Assembly (NCBI RefSeq): GCF_900102545.1
Contig: NZ_FNBN01000001.1
Coordinates: 603,931-667,930 of the forward strand
Reading direction: 5' to 3'
From: Chitinophaga filiformis
Lineage (GTDB): Bacteria; Bacteroidota; Bacteroidia; Chitinophagales; Chitinophagaceae
DNA: 64,000 nt
Below are positions 54,981 through 63,881 of this stretch, piece after piece; the stretch's first letter is position 1; the number at the start of each line of letters is the position of its first letter. The notes beneath the pieces are model-generated. The model worked only from the letters and a program-made list of their open reading frames with translations, searched no databases and was not told the DNA's origin. The position numbers and the translations under genes were made by a program.

Positions 54981-55523
54981 ATGAACGAACAACAAAAGAA
55001 AAGTGTCAGCAAATTTCTGAGCCTGATACTAAGACATCAGCCGGAAGTTATCGGCATCACACTTGACGAAAACGGCTGGACTGACGTAGATGAACTGATC
55101 GCTAAAATGAATACCAGTGGGCATCGTATTTCTTTCGATGAACTGGAAGAAGTGGTAGAGACTAACGATAAACAACGTTTCGCTTTCAGTGACGATTATA
55201 ATAAAATACGCGCCAGCCAGGGCCATTCTGTGAATATCTCCCTGGGCCTGGATCCGCAGGAACCACCGGAATATCTTTATCATGGAACAGTAGCAAAGTT
55301 CCTGGACAGCATTCGTAAAGAAGGACTACAAAGGATGAGCCGTCAACACCTGCACCTTAGCCGTGACAGGGAAACTGCTATGAAAGTCGGTAGTCGCCGG
55401 GGCATTCCGGTGATCCTCAATATCAACACCGGGGCAATGCATCAGGATGGTTTTCTGTTTTACCTATCGGACAACGGCGTCTGGCTGACGGATCATGTAC
55501 CGGCGAAGTATATCAATTTCTAA
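54981..55523 (+). CDS. kptA: RNA 2'-phosphotransferase KptA/Tpt1
   Basis: 180 residues, full length. Landmarks: FLSLILRHQPEVIGITLDENGW, RFAFSDDYNKIRASQGHS, YHGTVAKFLDSIRKEGL, RQHLHLSRDRETAMKVGSRRG, FLFYLSDNGVWLTDHVP. The core catalytic residues expected in Tpt1 (RH near the start, R of RASQGHS, H of YHGT, R of the RQHLHL-region) are present. Tpt1 moves a 2'-phosphate from RNA to NAD, giving ADP-ribose 1'',2''-cyclic phosphate; in bacteria without tRNA splicing it is linked to RNA repair or 2'-phosphate removal. 4 bases after the NADAR gene and 1 base before the next. Confidence 0.93.
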   Translation: MNEQQKKSVSKFLSLILRHQPEVIGITLDENGWTDVDELIAKMNTSGHRISFDELEEVVETNDKQRFAFSDDYNKIRASQGHSVNISLGLDPQEPPEYLYHGTVAKFLDSIRKEGLQRMSRQHLHLSRDRETAMKVGSRRGIPVILNINTGAMHQDGFLFYLSDNGVWLTDHVPAKYINF

Positions 55524-55524
55524 A

Positions 55525-56463
55525 ATGAGCCCTATGTCCAACAGAAACTTTATTAAAGACGCTTTATTAGGCGTAGCTACAGGTGATGCATTGGGAGTGC
55601 CGGTAGAATTCCGCTCCAGAAGTTTGCTACTCCGGGAGCCTGTCACGGGAATGAGAGAATATGGTACACATCATCAGCCAGCGGGTACCTGGTCTGATGA
55701 TAGTGCTCTTACCTTTTGTCTTGCAGAGATGTTGTGCAACGGATACGATCTGCAAGATCTGGCGAACCGTTTTGTTAACTGGAAAAATTACGGTTACTGG
55801 ACACCCCATGGTGATGTATTTGACATGGGTATCGCCACAGCGGGAGCTATTACACGTTTGCAAATGGGCACCGCTCCTGTCCTTGCCGGAGGCACTACAG
55901 AAGGCAGCAATGGCAATGGATCGCTGATGCGCATCCTGCCATTACTCTTCTATATAAAAGATATGACTATAGAAGAACGCTTCAAACATGTACAGGAAGT
56001 TTCGTCTCTTACGCATGCGCATCTGCGGTCTGTCAATGCCTGCTTTATTTACCTGGAGCTGGCACTGGCTATTCTGAACGGGCAATCCAAAAAAGAAGCA
56101 TATGAAACAATCTGTTTCACATTGACAGATTTTCTGCAGAATAAGGAAACGCCCTATTTCAGCAAGATCCTGTCAGGAGAGTTGCCGCAATTACCCATAG
56201 AAGAAATTCATGGTACAGGATATGTACTACGTACGCTGGAAGCATCAATCTGGTGTTTGCTTAATACCAGCTCTTACAGCGAAGCTGTACTACAGGCTGT
56301 AAATCTGGGAAATGACACAGACACAACAGCGGCAGTGACCGGTGGATTGGCAGGACTACTCTATGGTTGGGAGACGATTCCAGCTGACTGGCTAAATGTT
56401 TTGGCCCAAAGAGGTGCAATTGACCAGTTGATTATTAACTTGCAGGCCAAAATATACAGGTAA
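55525..56463 (+). CDS. ADP-ribosylglycohydrolase (DraG/ARH type)
   Basis: 312 residues from ATG 55525 (an in-frame earlier ATG at 55495 would overlap kptA). ARH landmarks: DALLGVATGDALGVPVEFRSR, GTWSDDSALTFCLAEML (metal-binding TDDT-like site, here SDDS), GSNGNGSLMRILPLLF, SLTHAHLRS and NLGNDTDTTAAVTGGLAGLLYG with the second metal-binding NDTDT. It removes ADP-ribose from proteins, nucleic acids or small molecules. Directly joined to kptA and to the phosphatase gene. Confidence 0.93.
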   Translation: MSPMSNRNFIKDALLGVATGDALGVPVEFRSRSLLLREPVTGMREYGTHHQPAGTWSDDSALTFCLAEMLCNGYDLQDLANRFVNWKNYGYWTPHGDVFDMGIATAGAITRLQMGTAPVLAGGTTEGSNGNGSLMRILPLLFYIKDMTIEERFKHVQEVSSLTHAHLRSVNACFIYLELALAILNGQSKKEAYETICFTLTDFLQNKETPYFSKILSGELPQLPIEEIHGTGYVLRTLEASIWCLLNTSSYSEAVLQAVNLGNDTDTTAAVTGGLAGLLYGWETIPADWLNVLAQRGAIDQLIINLQAKIYR

Positions 56464-57195
56464 ATGGCGCGGACGTTTGTAATTGGGGATATACATGGCG
56501 CATTGAGAGCGTTGGAACAGGTGCTTGACAGGATTAAACTGAAAGCGGATGATCAGCTCATCTTTTTGGGTGACTATGTTGATGGCTGGTCGCAATCTGC
56601 ACAGGTCATTGACTACCTCATGCAACTGGAAAAACAATACCATTGCACATTTATCAAAGGGAATCATGATGCCTGGTGCGAAGCATGGCTGATGGGAGGA
56701 TTTCCTGACCAGACCTGGCAGTTCAATGGAGGCCGTGAAACAGTAGCCAGCTATGAAGGGTTTAGTCAGTCGCAGAAAAATAGTCATATCATCTTCTTTA
56801 ACCGGATGAAAGATTATGTTGTTGATGAGGAAAACAGATTGTTCATACATGCAGGATTTACCTCCATGCATGGCCCTGCGATGGAAAGATATGACACCAG
56901 TTATCACTGGGACAGAACCTTGTGGGAAATGGCTATTACGATGGATAAGCGTATCAAGAAAGACTCCAAGTTATTTCCTAAAAGATTGTTAGTCTTTAAT
57001 GAGATCTTTATTGGTCATACTCCTACTATCAATTATGATGTAGATGTTCCTATGAACGGTTGTAATGTGTGGAATGTAGATACGGGGGCAGCCTTCTATG
57101 GCAAACTGACGGCAATGGATATTAAGACTAAAAAGTTCTGGCAGAGTGATCCAGTTCAACAATTATATCCAAACGAAAAAGGAAGGAACCGTTAA
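56464..57195 (+). CDS. PPP-family metallophosphatase
   Basis: 243 residues with all metal motifs: GDIHG, GDYVDGW, GNHD, FIHAGF and GHTP. Protein Ser/Thr phosphatase or bis(5'-nucleosyl)tetraphosphatase-like. Starts at the very base after the preceding stop codon, so it is part of the ADP-ribose operon; it could remove the phosphate from ADP-ribose 1'',2''-cyclic phosphate products or act on RNA ends (inference). A terminator hairpin follows. Confidence 0.9.
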   Translation: MARTFVIGDIHGALRALEQVLDRIKLKADDQLIFLGDYVDGWSQSAQVIDYLMQLEKQYHCTFIKGNHDAWCEAWLMGGFPDQTWQFNGGRETVASYEGFSQSQKNSHIIFFNRMKDYVVDEENRLFIHAGFTSMHGPAMERYDTSYHWDRTLWEMAITMDKRIKKDSKLFPKRLLVFNEIFIGHTPTINYDVDVPMNGCNVWNVDTGAAFYGKLTAMDIKTKKFWQSDPVQQLYPNEKGRNR

Positions 57196-57196
57196 G

Positions 57197-57230
57197 ACGT
57201 TATTTTATTAATAACGTTAATTCTTTTTTT
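57197..57230 (+). terminator. Terminator at the end of the NAD/ADP-ribose operon
   Basis: ACGTTATT, 5-base loop, AATAACGT, then TAATTCTTTTTTT. It overlaps the 3' end of the convergent lipoprotein gene and may serve both strands. Confidence 0.75.
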
Positions 57231-57850
57231 ACTAATGGAAGATCTTTATCAGTGATGTCGGTTTCATAATAGTAAAGCACGCCATCTTCCATTACAATTC
57301 TGTTTTCAAGATCTTCATCACTGAGATAATCGCAGGCGGTGGGAATAGTCCAGTAATCTGTGATCCTCGTCCATCTGCCTGCTATATAAGACCATGTGCT
57401 GGCTGTATACATACAGGCATGCATAGATTGTACAAAGATCGAAATATCATCATCTCCATCCCCATCCAGATCGCCTTCATTCACCAGCCTGATATGTCTG
57501 CCTGTTACTACGGGCATTGGTTTTATCTTGTTATCCCTGAACCGGACAATATATTGTGTTTCGCTTGTTACTTCAACGCCTTCTTCAGTTGGCTTTTCAC
57601 TATCGATCCTACCGAAAAACACGCCATACCCGATGTCCCGGCTGGTATCTGCATCGAAGTGCCCTTCTATACGGACAGTGTCGGGAATGATCTGGATATC
57701 TTCCGGTGGAGACGAAAGTATCATGATACCAGTGTCAATAGCTGGTTCAGCTGTGTTATTCATGCCGATGGCTTTTGTGCTGGGAGCCTCTAAAGTGGAA
57801 TGGCAGGCCGGTAACAAAAAGAGACATAAGGCATAAAGGGACTTTTGCAT
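57200..57850 (-). CDS. FG-GAP/VCBS-like lipoprotein
   Basis: 216 residues with a lipoprotein signal (MQKSLYALCLFLLPAC). Mature part contains NEGDLDGDGDDDISIFVQSM, a calcium-binding loop of FG-GAP/VCBS repeats, with IRIEGHFDADTS as a related strand. The neighbour at 57925-58473 is a paralog (NEGDINRDGKDEISVI, ITGNFDGDNTADSG). Probably surface or periplasmic; no enzyme motif. Confidence 0.75.
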   Translation of the reverse strand: MQKSLYALCLFLLPACHSTLEAPSTKAIGMNNTAEPAIDTGIMILSSPPEDIQIIPDTVRIEGHFDADTSRDIGYGVFFGRIDSEKPTEEGVEVTSETQYIVRFRDNKIKPMPVVTGRHIRLVNEGDLDGDGDDDISIFVQSMHACMYTASTWSYIAGRWTRITDYWTIPTACDYLSDEDLENRIVMEDGVLYYYETDITDKDLPLVKKELTLLIK

Positions 57851-57924
57851 CTCACGTAAATTCTTGATACTAAAGTATTAATTTATTTACGCTTTCTCAA
57901 ACAATTACTATAGTTCTCAATGAT

Positions 57925-58473
57925 TTAGTGCTGAGCGTGCGGCAGCTCCAACTTCTCTCCGGGAGAGTCATCATGTTCATAAAAGTAAGGAGTACTATCT
58001 TTTAAAACAATCTTTCCTTCAGCTTCAATCTGGTCCAGAGCTCCATAGTAGCCACCAAATTCAAAGGCTGTAATTTCCTCCCATTTGCCATTCTGATAGG
58101 TATAACTGTTAAATATCACCATTCCTGTAAGCAAGTATTGGCGGATAACAGAGATCTCATCTTTTCCATCGCGGTTAATATCTCCCTCATTGACAAGCGT
58201 TACAGCTGCGCCACTCAGATCAGATAGTGCCCCGATCCCTTCCCGGAAACAAAATTTATACTCATAAGTAACGCTATCCTGGTGATTATCCTCTCCATGC
58301 TCATAATCTTCAGGATTAAATTGCTGTATATGCTTATTTACTACAACCAGACATCCTGAGTCAGCTGTATTGTCTCCGTCGAAGTTGCCGGTAATGAGCA
58401 CAGAATCACCTACTTCAATGGATTTTTCTGCTTCGTAAGTGTTTTGAACCGGAGGATACGGAGTGGCAGCCAC
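57925..58473 (-). CDS. FG-GAP-like protein, paralog of the adjacent lipoprotein but without signal peptide
   Basis: 182 residues if translation starts at GTG 58473; an in-frame TGA lies about 51 bases upstream and no ATG comes between, so no export signal can be encoded. The rest matches its neighbour (VNEGDINRDGKDEISVIRQY, TYQNGKWEEIT, KDSTPYFYEHDD). I take it as a duplicate that lost its 5' end, perhaps a pseudogene, or one whose start is mis-read. Confidence 0.5.
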   Translation of the reverse strand: MAATPYPPVQNTYEAEKSIEVGDSVLITGNFDGDNTADSGCLVVVNKHIQQFNPEDYEHGEDNHQDSVTYEYKFCFREGIGALSDLSGAAVTLVNEGDINRDGKDEISVIRQYLLTGMVIFNSYTYQNGKWEEITAFEFGGYYGALDQIEAEGKIVLKDSTPYFYEHDDSPGEKLELPHAQH

Positions 58474-58566
58474 TTTAGAGTGGGAACGTTTGCGTAAATA
58501 TTTACGCTGTCTTCTGATCGCTCACGTATCAAATCCTGTAATTTCAGTAACAAATAAAACCCCGTT

Positions 58567-60822
58567 ATGAAAACACTAATACTACTGGCACTTTCATGCC
58601 TTCTGGGAGGAGGTATGTCTTATGCTCAAACCACGCTGTATGTCGCTCCCGGCGGCTCAGCATCTAACCCTGGAACAAATATCAATGCTCCCACAACATT
58701 TGCCAATGCACTGGCTACCATTCCTGCAGGCGGCACTATTTATCTGAGAGGAGGCACTTACAGTTTTTCTGCATCGGTGATCATTGCTGCCACCAACAAT
58801 GGTACATCATCCGCCAACAAGAATGTTACAGCATATGGCAGCGAAGTGCCAGTGCTTGACTTCTCCGGACAAGCGGTTGCAGACGCTAACCGTGGAGTAG
58901 TGCTGGATGGCGACTACTGGCATTTTACTGGCATTACTATCACAGGTGCTGGTGATAATGGCATGTTGCTGGCAGGCAATAACAACATCATCGAAAAATG
59001 TATTTTCAGCAAGAACCATGACAGCGGTCTGCAGTTGAGTCGTTATGTTACCTCCAACACAACTATCAGCTCCTGGCCTTCCAACAACCTTATCCTGAAC
59101 TGTGAAGCATTTGACAACCAGGATCCGGATAATGAAGATGCTGACGGATTTGCCGCTAAATTAACCTGTGGCACAGGTAATGTATTCAGAGGCTGTATTT
59201 CTCACAACAACATTGATGATGGATGGGACCTCTATGCCAAAACTGAGACAGGCCCTATAGGCCCTGTAACGCTGGAAAACTGCGTATCATACGGTAATGG
59301 TACACTCAGCAGCGGCAGTACTTCCGGTAATGGCGACAAGAACGGCTTTAAACTGGGTGGGTCAGGTATTGCAGTGAATCACATTATACGTCGCTGCGTG
59401 GCTTTCAATAATGGCCATCATGGTATTACTGACAACAACAATCCTGGCGCCATGGAAGTGTCTAACAACACCAGTTACAACAATGCAGAATCCAATTTCA
59501 ACTTCAGGGATGGCAGTACTGCTACCTACAGGAATAACCTGTCGTTTAATGCCGGTTCCAGCGACAAATCCATCGGTACAGAAGCGGGTTCCAGCAATGT
59601 ATGGTGGAAGAACAATGTGAGCACCAATAGTGGCAGCCTGGTAGTGAGCAGTGCTGACTTTATTTCTACAACTCCCAGTGTTGGTAAGAACTCAGACGGT
59701 AGTCCTAACCTGGGTAACTTCCTGGCACTGGCAAGCGGTAGTGATCTGATCAATACCGGCGTAACGGCTCCTGGTATTACGTACACGGGTTCCGCTCCCG
59801 ACATAGGCGCGCGTGAATCTGGCAGTACCAGCAACCCGGGTACTTATACACTCAGTCTTACTGCTTCACCTGCGGCAGGAGGTACTGTGACAGCGAATCC
59901 AAATGCGTCATCCTATACCGCAGGTACTGTAGTTACACTGACAGCTACTCCTGCCAGTGGTTATACCTTCTCAGGATGGAGTGGTGCAGCCAGTGGTACA
60001 TCCACGACTACGACTGTTACTGTTAATTCCAATCTCTCAGTCACTGCCAGCTTTACTGCCAACAATGGCGGAGGTGGAGGTAATACACTCCGCATAGACG
60101 ATGCAGCTAGCGCTACTGGCGGTTATTGCAGTGCGGATGGTAGTCGCCAGAACAGCTACAGCGGCGCAGATGGTGGCTATTACATCAACCTGTCTAACGC
60201 TACCGCGAAAGGCGTGAATTATAGTATTACCGTGCCATCGGCAGGAACATATTCCTTTGTATGGAGATATGCCAATGGTGGTTCCAACGTTTCTACTACT
60301 GCACGTTTGCTGGTAAATGGCAGCACAGCGGTATCAAGTGTATCCTTCCCGAAAACCAGCGCCTGGACGGCATGGACTACCACAGCTGCGGTAACGGCAA
60401 CACTTGCCGCTGGCACCTATACCGTGCGGATTGAGACTACATCTTCGACTGAATTTGCCATTATAGACTGGCTGGAAGTAACTGGTAACAGTCCGTCGGC
60501 AGGTGCATGCAATGCCGGTGCGCTTAGTGCGGCAGCGTATAAAGGAGAAGATACCTACACAGTGGTGAGTGAAGCAGCGCGTGTTTATCCTAACCCGGTA
60601 GTGAACACCTCTACTATCAGCTTTTATAATAAGCAGGAAACAAGGGTAGCTGTCAGGTTATTTGATGCCAGTGGCGCGCTTGTGAATACAGTGACCAACC
60701 AACGCTATCCTGCAGGACAACATCAGTTGACGGTTGATTGCAGCAGACTGGTGAAAGCTGTGTATTTTATCAGAGTAGAAAGAGAAGGTAAGAGTGAAAC
60801 GTTAAGGATCATCAAAGAATAA
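58567..60822 (+). CDS. PL9-type pectate lyase with CBM35-like module and T9SS sorting domain
   Basis: 751 residues. Export signal to YAQ, a right-handed beta-helix at about 25-415 with the PL9 catalytic region DADGFAAKLTCGTGNVFRGC and DDGWDLYAKT. Then a bacterial-repeat (Big-like) domain at about 425-495 (ASPAAGGTVTANPNASSYTA, SGYTFSGWSG), a CBM6/35-like module at about 505-645 (DDAASATGGYCSADGSRQNS, TVRIETTSSTEFAIIDWLEV) and a type IX sorting domain at the end (VYPNPVVNTSTISFYNKQET, AGQHQLTVDCSRLVKAVYFI). A single-gene unit for pectin breakdown. Confidence 0.9.
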   Translation: MKTLILLALSCLLGGGMSYAQTTLYVAPGGSASNPGTNINAPTTFANALATIPAGGTIYLRGGTYSFSASVIIAATNNGTSSANKNVTAYGSEVPVLDFSGQAVADANRGVVLDGDYWHFTGITITGAGDNGMLLAGNNNIIEKCIFSKNHDSGLQLSRYVTSNTTISSWPSNNLILNCEAFDNQDPDNEDADGFAAKLTCGTGNVFRGCISHNNIDDGWDLYAKTETGPIGPVTLENCVSYGNGTLSSGSTSGNGDKNGFKLGGSGIAVNHIIRRCVAFNNGHHGITDNNNPGAMEVSNNTSYNNAESNFNFRDGSTATYRNNLSFNAGSSDKSIGTEAGSSNVWWKNNVSTNSGSLVVSSADFISTTPSVGKNSDGSPNLGNFLALASGSDLINTGVTAPGITYTGSAPDIGARESGSTSNPGTYTLSLTASPAAGGTVTANPNASSYTAGTVVTLTATPASGYTFSGWSGAASGTSTTTTVTVNSNLSVTASFTANNGGGGGNTLRIDDAASATGGYCSADGSRQNSYSGADGGYYINLSNATAKGVNYSITVPSAGTYSFVWRYANGGSNVSTTARLLVNGSTAVSSVSFPKTSAWTAWTTTAAVTATLAAGTYTVRIETTSSTEFAIIDWLEVTGNSPSAGACNAGALSAAAYKGEDTYTVVSEAARVYPNPVVNTSTISFYNKQETRVAVRLFDASGALVNTVTNQRYPAGQHQLTVDCSRLVKAVYFIRVEREGKSETLRIIKE

Positions 60823-60823
60823 G

Positions 60824-61327
60824 TTACAGTTGCTCTCCCGGCTTCAGTGCTCTGCCCCGCTGTTGTTCAGCGGTAGCAAAAGCCTCATCCGAAAGCGCCT
60901 GAAATCCTTTGGGCGCTTTCGATGCCGGGCCTTTATAAATACCTACAAAAGGTTTTGAAAATGTTTTACGGGTTACGGGATCTGTCATCCGGAAATATTG
61001 CGGGAACCAGCCCTGCACCATACGATGATCAGGTGCCGCCTTTTGCGTAACTTTAGCCTTGTTCTCCAGGATCTTTTCAAGTGAGATTTTATTGATATCT
61101 GCTTCCCTGAAGAAGTAAACGCGACGGCCTTTTAATCCATTTCCGCTTTTGAATACCCCTGCATGATGCCATTCCGACGCAAAAGGTTCTATCTCTTTGG
61201 CACTGATCTTAGTATTGAATTTTTTAGATAACAGCGCGGCTACTTCGCCAGCTTTTAACAGTTGCTTGTCTTCAGCATCCTGGTAATTTTCAGACTTTCC
61301 CTCCTGCAGATATTTACGCATCTTCAT
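60824..61327 (-). CDS. Unknown cytoplasmic protein
   Basis: 167 residues, basic. Contains GEVAALLSKKFNTKISAKEIEPF, VFKSGNGLKGRRVYFFREADI and KTFSKPFVGIYKGPASKAPKGF. No signal peptide and no domain I recognise. Convergent with the pectate lyase, one base apart. Confidence 0.6.
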   Translation of the reverse strand: MKMRKYLQEGKSENYQDAEDKQLLKAGEVAALLSKKFNTKISAKEIEPFASEWHHAGVFKSGNGLKGRRVYFFREADINKISLEKILENKAKVTQKAAPDHRMVQGWFPQYFRMTDPVTRKTFSKPFVGIYKGPASKAPKGFQALSDEAFATAEQQRGRALKPGEQL

Positions 61328-61365
61328 GAGGGAAAGTTACAATAATCTACAAGCCTGGTAAAAAA

Positions 61366-61590
61366 CTAATTTTCAATAGTGATCTTTTCTCCCTTCCCGG
61401 ATCTCAAAGCAATCGCAAGAGCAATCAAGCCGGAGCCTGCAAGAACGGCGCCACCGACAAAAGGAAGACCTGCACCAATGAGATCTGGTATACTGGCCGA
61501 AAAAAGAAATGGTAAGCAGAAGACCATACCGCCAATACCGGCAATGATAGCGGCGATTCCCCCTACAAGTACAATAGTTTTCAAAGACAT
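61366..61590 (-). CDS. Small membrane protein
   Basis: 74 residues with two membrane helices (IVLVGGIAAIIAGIGGMVF and LIGAGLPFVGGAVLAGSGLI). Function unknown. Regular composition makes it a plausible gene although short. Confidence 0.5.
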   Translation of the reverse strand: MSLKTIVLVGGIAAIIAGIGGMVFCLPFLFSASIPDLIGAGLPFVGGAVLAGSGLIALAIALRSGKGEKITIEN

Positions 61591-61634
61591 AATTATTTCA
61601 TTTAGGTATAGATATACACAAGATATACTTTTAC

Positions 61635-61985
61635 CTATAATCTGTCATGAAATTTCTGGCTGTCTTCCGGCGCCTCTGCTCTTTCAAACATGCCATAATC
61701 CCTGCTCACGACAGCAATACGCAAGCGATAATTCTCAAACACATGATCACGTCCTTGCGACTGTGCCATACGATGCATCTCTGTATTGCGCCATTGCTGA
61801 ATAGCTGTTTCATCCCGCCAGAAAGACAAGGATAATATCTTACCGGGATCAGTCAGGCTCTGAAAGCGCTCTATGGAGATAAAACCGTCTATCTCTTGCA
61901 GCAGGGGACGAAGGGAAGCGGCAATATCCAAATATACCTGTCGTTCTGTTTCCCTGGGAATCACTTCAAAAATTACTGCTATCAT
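61635..61985 (-). CDS. ABM-family (antibiotic biosynthesis type) monooxygenase
   Basis: 116 residues with the ABM ferredoxin-like fold: MIAVIFEVIPRETERQVYLDI, IDGFISIERFQSLTDPGKIL, SFWRDETAIQQWRNTEMHRM. Proteins of this type oxidise small aromatic compounds or have no known activity. 9 bases after the P450 gene on the same strand, so probably co-transcribed. Confidence 0.82.
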   Translation of the reverse strand: MIAVIFEVIPRETERQVYLDIAASLRPLLQEIDGFISIERFQSLTDPGKILSLSFWRDETAIQQWRNTEMHRMAQSQGRDHVFENYRLRIAVVSRDYGMFERAEAPEDSQKFHDRL

Positions 61986-61994
61986 AATAAGTCT

Positions 61995-63089
61995 TTATTT
62001 AAGCGTTATTAACATATTGTCGGGAATACGTGCATTTAACAAGGGCGCATAATGAACAAGGGGCTCTTTCAACTGTACCAGTGGATAGTGTTCAAAAAGC
62101 CAGGCTAGTGCTTCAGTTGTCATGCCAGTTGAAAAGCGGTGTGCTACGCATTGATGGATGCCTGCTCCGAAAGTCAGATGAGTATTATTGTTAGAGCGGC
62201 AAGGATCGTATTGATCCGGATGAGCGAACTGTTGTTCATCTCTGTTTGCAGCTGCGAGTACTACAATGATCGTTGCCCCTGCGGGGATGGTATGATCTTT
62301 TAATTTCAGGTCTGTGGTAGTTATCCTGCGGGTATGGTGGATTGGCGGATCAAAGCGTAAGGTTTCCTGTACAGCTGTCCGCAGGTATTGCTTTTCCAGT
62401 GGCCTTTCATCAACGCGTAAAAAATGTAGCAGCGCATTTGCCAGCAGACCGCTGCCGGCATCGTAACTCTGTATCAGCAGTCCGACGAGATTACTGACTG
62501 CTGCCGGAATATATTCTTTGTCAACGATGTTCATCCGTTGCAAATGCTCAGACACTACTTCATAAATATCTGCCGCTACCGCGTTAATGGTAGCTATCTG
62601 CACGGGTGTTTTTACCGGCAACATCATACTGACGAGGCGGGGAATACAACCGGTGATCAGTGCTATGTCTGATGGTCGAAATCGTAGTCCTTTCAGGATG
62701 AGCAATGCAGGTAAGCGCTGACAAACATCCTTTACCCAATCCATCTCCGGCTCTGTTAACAGTTCTTTCAGCACTGCATCCACTTGCACAGGTTGTATTT
62801 CCTGGTGAAGTTGCATGGTTACTTCCCGAAGCATAGTGTGCTGTGGCGGGTTACTCAGGCGGACCAGCTTACCGGATAACAGCAATGCCGCTTCATTCAG
62901 GCCTTCCATGCTTACAACAGGTATCTGCATCATGGGATGTTGCAATACCGTTTTGCAGTCACTATAGCTATGTACCGCCCACACATTAGCATCTGCATCA
63001 AAACAGACTGGCGCTTCCTGCAGCCGCTGCCGGTACACAGTATAAGGGTCGGAGACTTCAGATTGACGGAATAATATCTTATGTGTCAT
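61995..63089 (-). CDS. Cytochrome P450
   Basis: 364 residues. ExxR motif ETLRFDPP, haem-binding loop FGAGIHQCVAHRF with the ligand cysteine. The I-helix reads LIQSYDAGSGLLANALLHF and lacks the usual acid-threonine pair, as in a subgroup of bacterial P450s. Substrate unknown. It forms a unit with the ABM protein and diverges from an ArsR-type regulator. Confidence 0.87.
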   Translation of the reverse strand: MTHKILFRQSEVSDPYTVYRQRLQEAPVCFDADANVWAVHSYSDCKTVLQHPMMQIPVVSMEGLNEAALLLSGKLVRLSNPPQHTMLREVTMQLHQEIQPVQVDAVLKELLTEPEMDWVKDVCQRLPALLILKGLRFRPSDIALITGCIPRLVSMMLPVKTPVQIATINAVAADIYEVVSEHLQRMNIVDKEYIPAAVSNLVGLLIQSYDAGSGLLANALLHFLRVDERPLEKQYLRTAVQETLRFDPPIHHTRRITTTDLKLKDHTIPAGATIIVVLAAANRDEQQFAHPDQYDPCRSNNNTHLTFGAGIHQCVAHRFSTGMTTEALAWLFEHYPLVQLKEPLVHYAPLLNARIPDNMLITLK

Positions 63090-63140
63090 GCTGCAAGATT
63101 AACTAGCTTTACATACAAATACTTCAGTCCACGCTTAAAT

Positions 63141-63809
63141 ATGGAAACAGCCTTTAAACAAATTGCTGCCCTGATCGGCGATCCGACCCGCGCCACCATC
63201 TTATGGACATTGCTGGATGGGAAGGCATTCACCGCTACAGAGCTTGCGATAGCGGCAGATACCTCTCCACAGAATATCAGTATGCATCTCAATAAACTGG
63301 TACAGGCAGATCTTTTAAGTGTGGAAAGCCAGGGAAGACACCGGTATTATAAATTCTCGCGGAAAGATGTAGCCTATGCCATTGAAGCACTGGCGAATCT
63401 CATTCCGGCAGCGAGAAACGCGCCTGTCGTTGAACAGGATTCTGCGGTTAAGTATTGCAGGACCTGTTATGATCATCTTGCGGGTAAAATAGGTGTGGCG
63501 ATTACGGATAGTCTTATTCACCAGGAAATGCTATCTGAAACATTTGACCTGACTACCAAAGGCAATAAATGGTTCGGGAAAATGGGCATCAATACAGATG
63601 TACTGAAGCAACAAAGGCGCACCTTTATACGGCCATGTCTTGATTGGAGTGAAAGACGCCATCACCTGGCAGGGGCTGTTGGCGCAGCCCTGCTGGATAT
63701 GATGCTATCGGCCGATTGGTTGCGCAGGACCAGGCAGTCCAGGGCGATAGTGATTACCGCGGAAGGGGAGAAAATGTTGAGGCAACATTTTAGATTGACG
63801 GTAGGGTAA
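63141..63809 (+). CDS. ArsR-family transcriptional regulator
   Basis: 222 residues from ATG 63141 (frame open to 63081, overlapping the P450 start). N-terminal winged helix (ALIGDPTRATILWTLLDGKA, TATELAIAADTSPQNISMHL, LVQADLLSVESQGRHRYY), then a C-terminal domain with VKYCRTCYDHLAGKIG and a late second winged-helix-like stretch. Placement suggests it controls the divergent P450/ABM pair across the 51-base gap. Confidence 0.85.
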   Translation: METAFKQIAALIGDPTRATILWTLLDGKAFTATELAIAADTSPQNISMHLNKLVQADLLSVESQGRHRYYKFSRKDVAYAIEALANLIPAARNAPVVEQDSAVKYCRTCYDHLAGKIGVAITDSLIHQEMLSETFDLTTKGNKWFGKMGINTDVLKQQRRTFIRPCLDWSERRHHLAGAVGAALLDMMLSADWLRRTRQSRAIVITAEGEKMLRQHFRLTVG

Positions 63810-63881
63810 TTTGATTTTGTGAAACGTGCTACGTACCCTATCCCGCATTATCGCCCCCGGGTTTCCATTCCACGGGTTATA

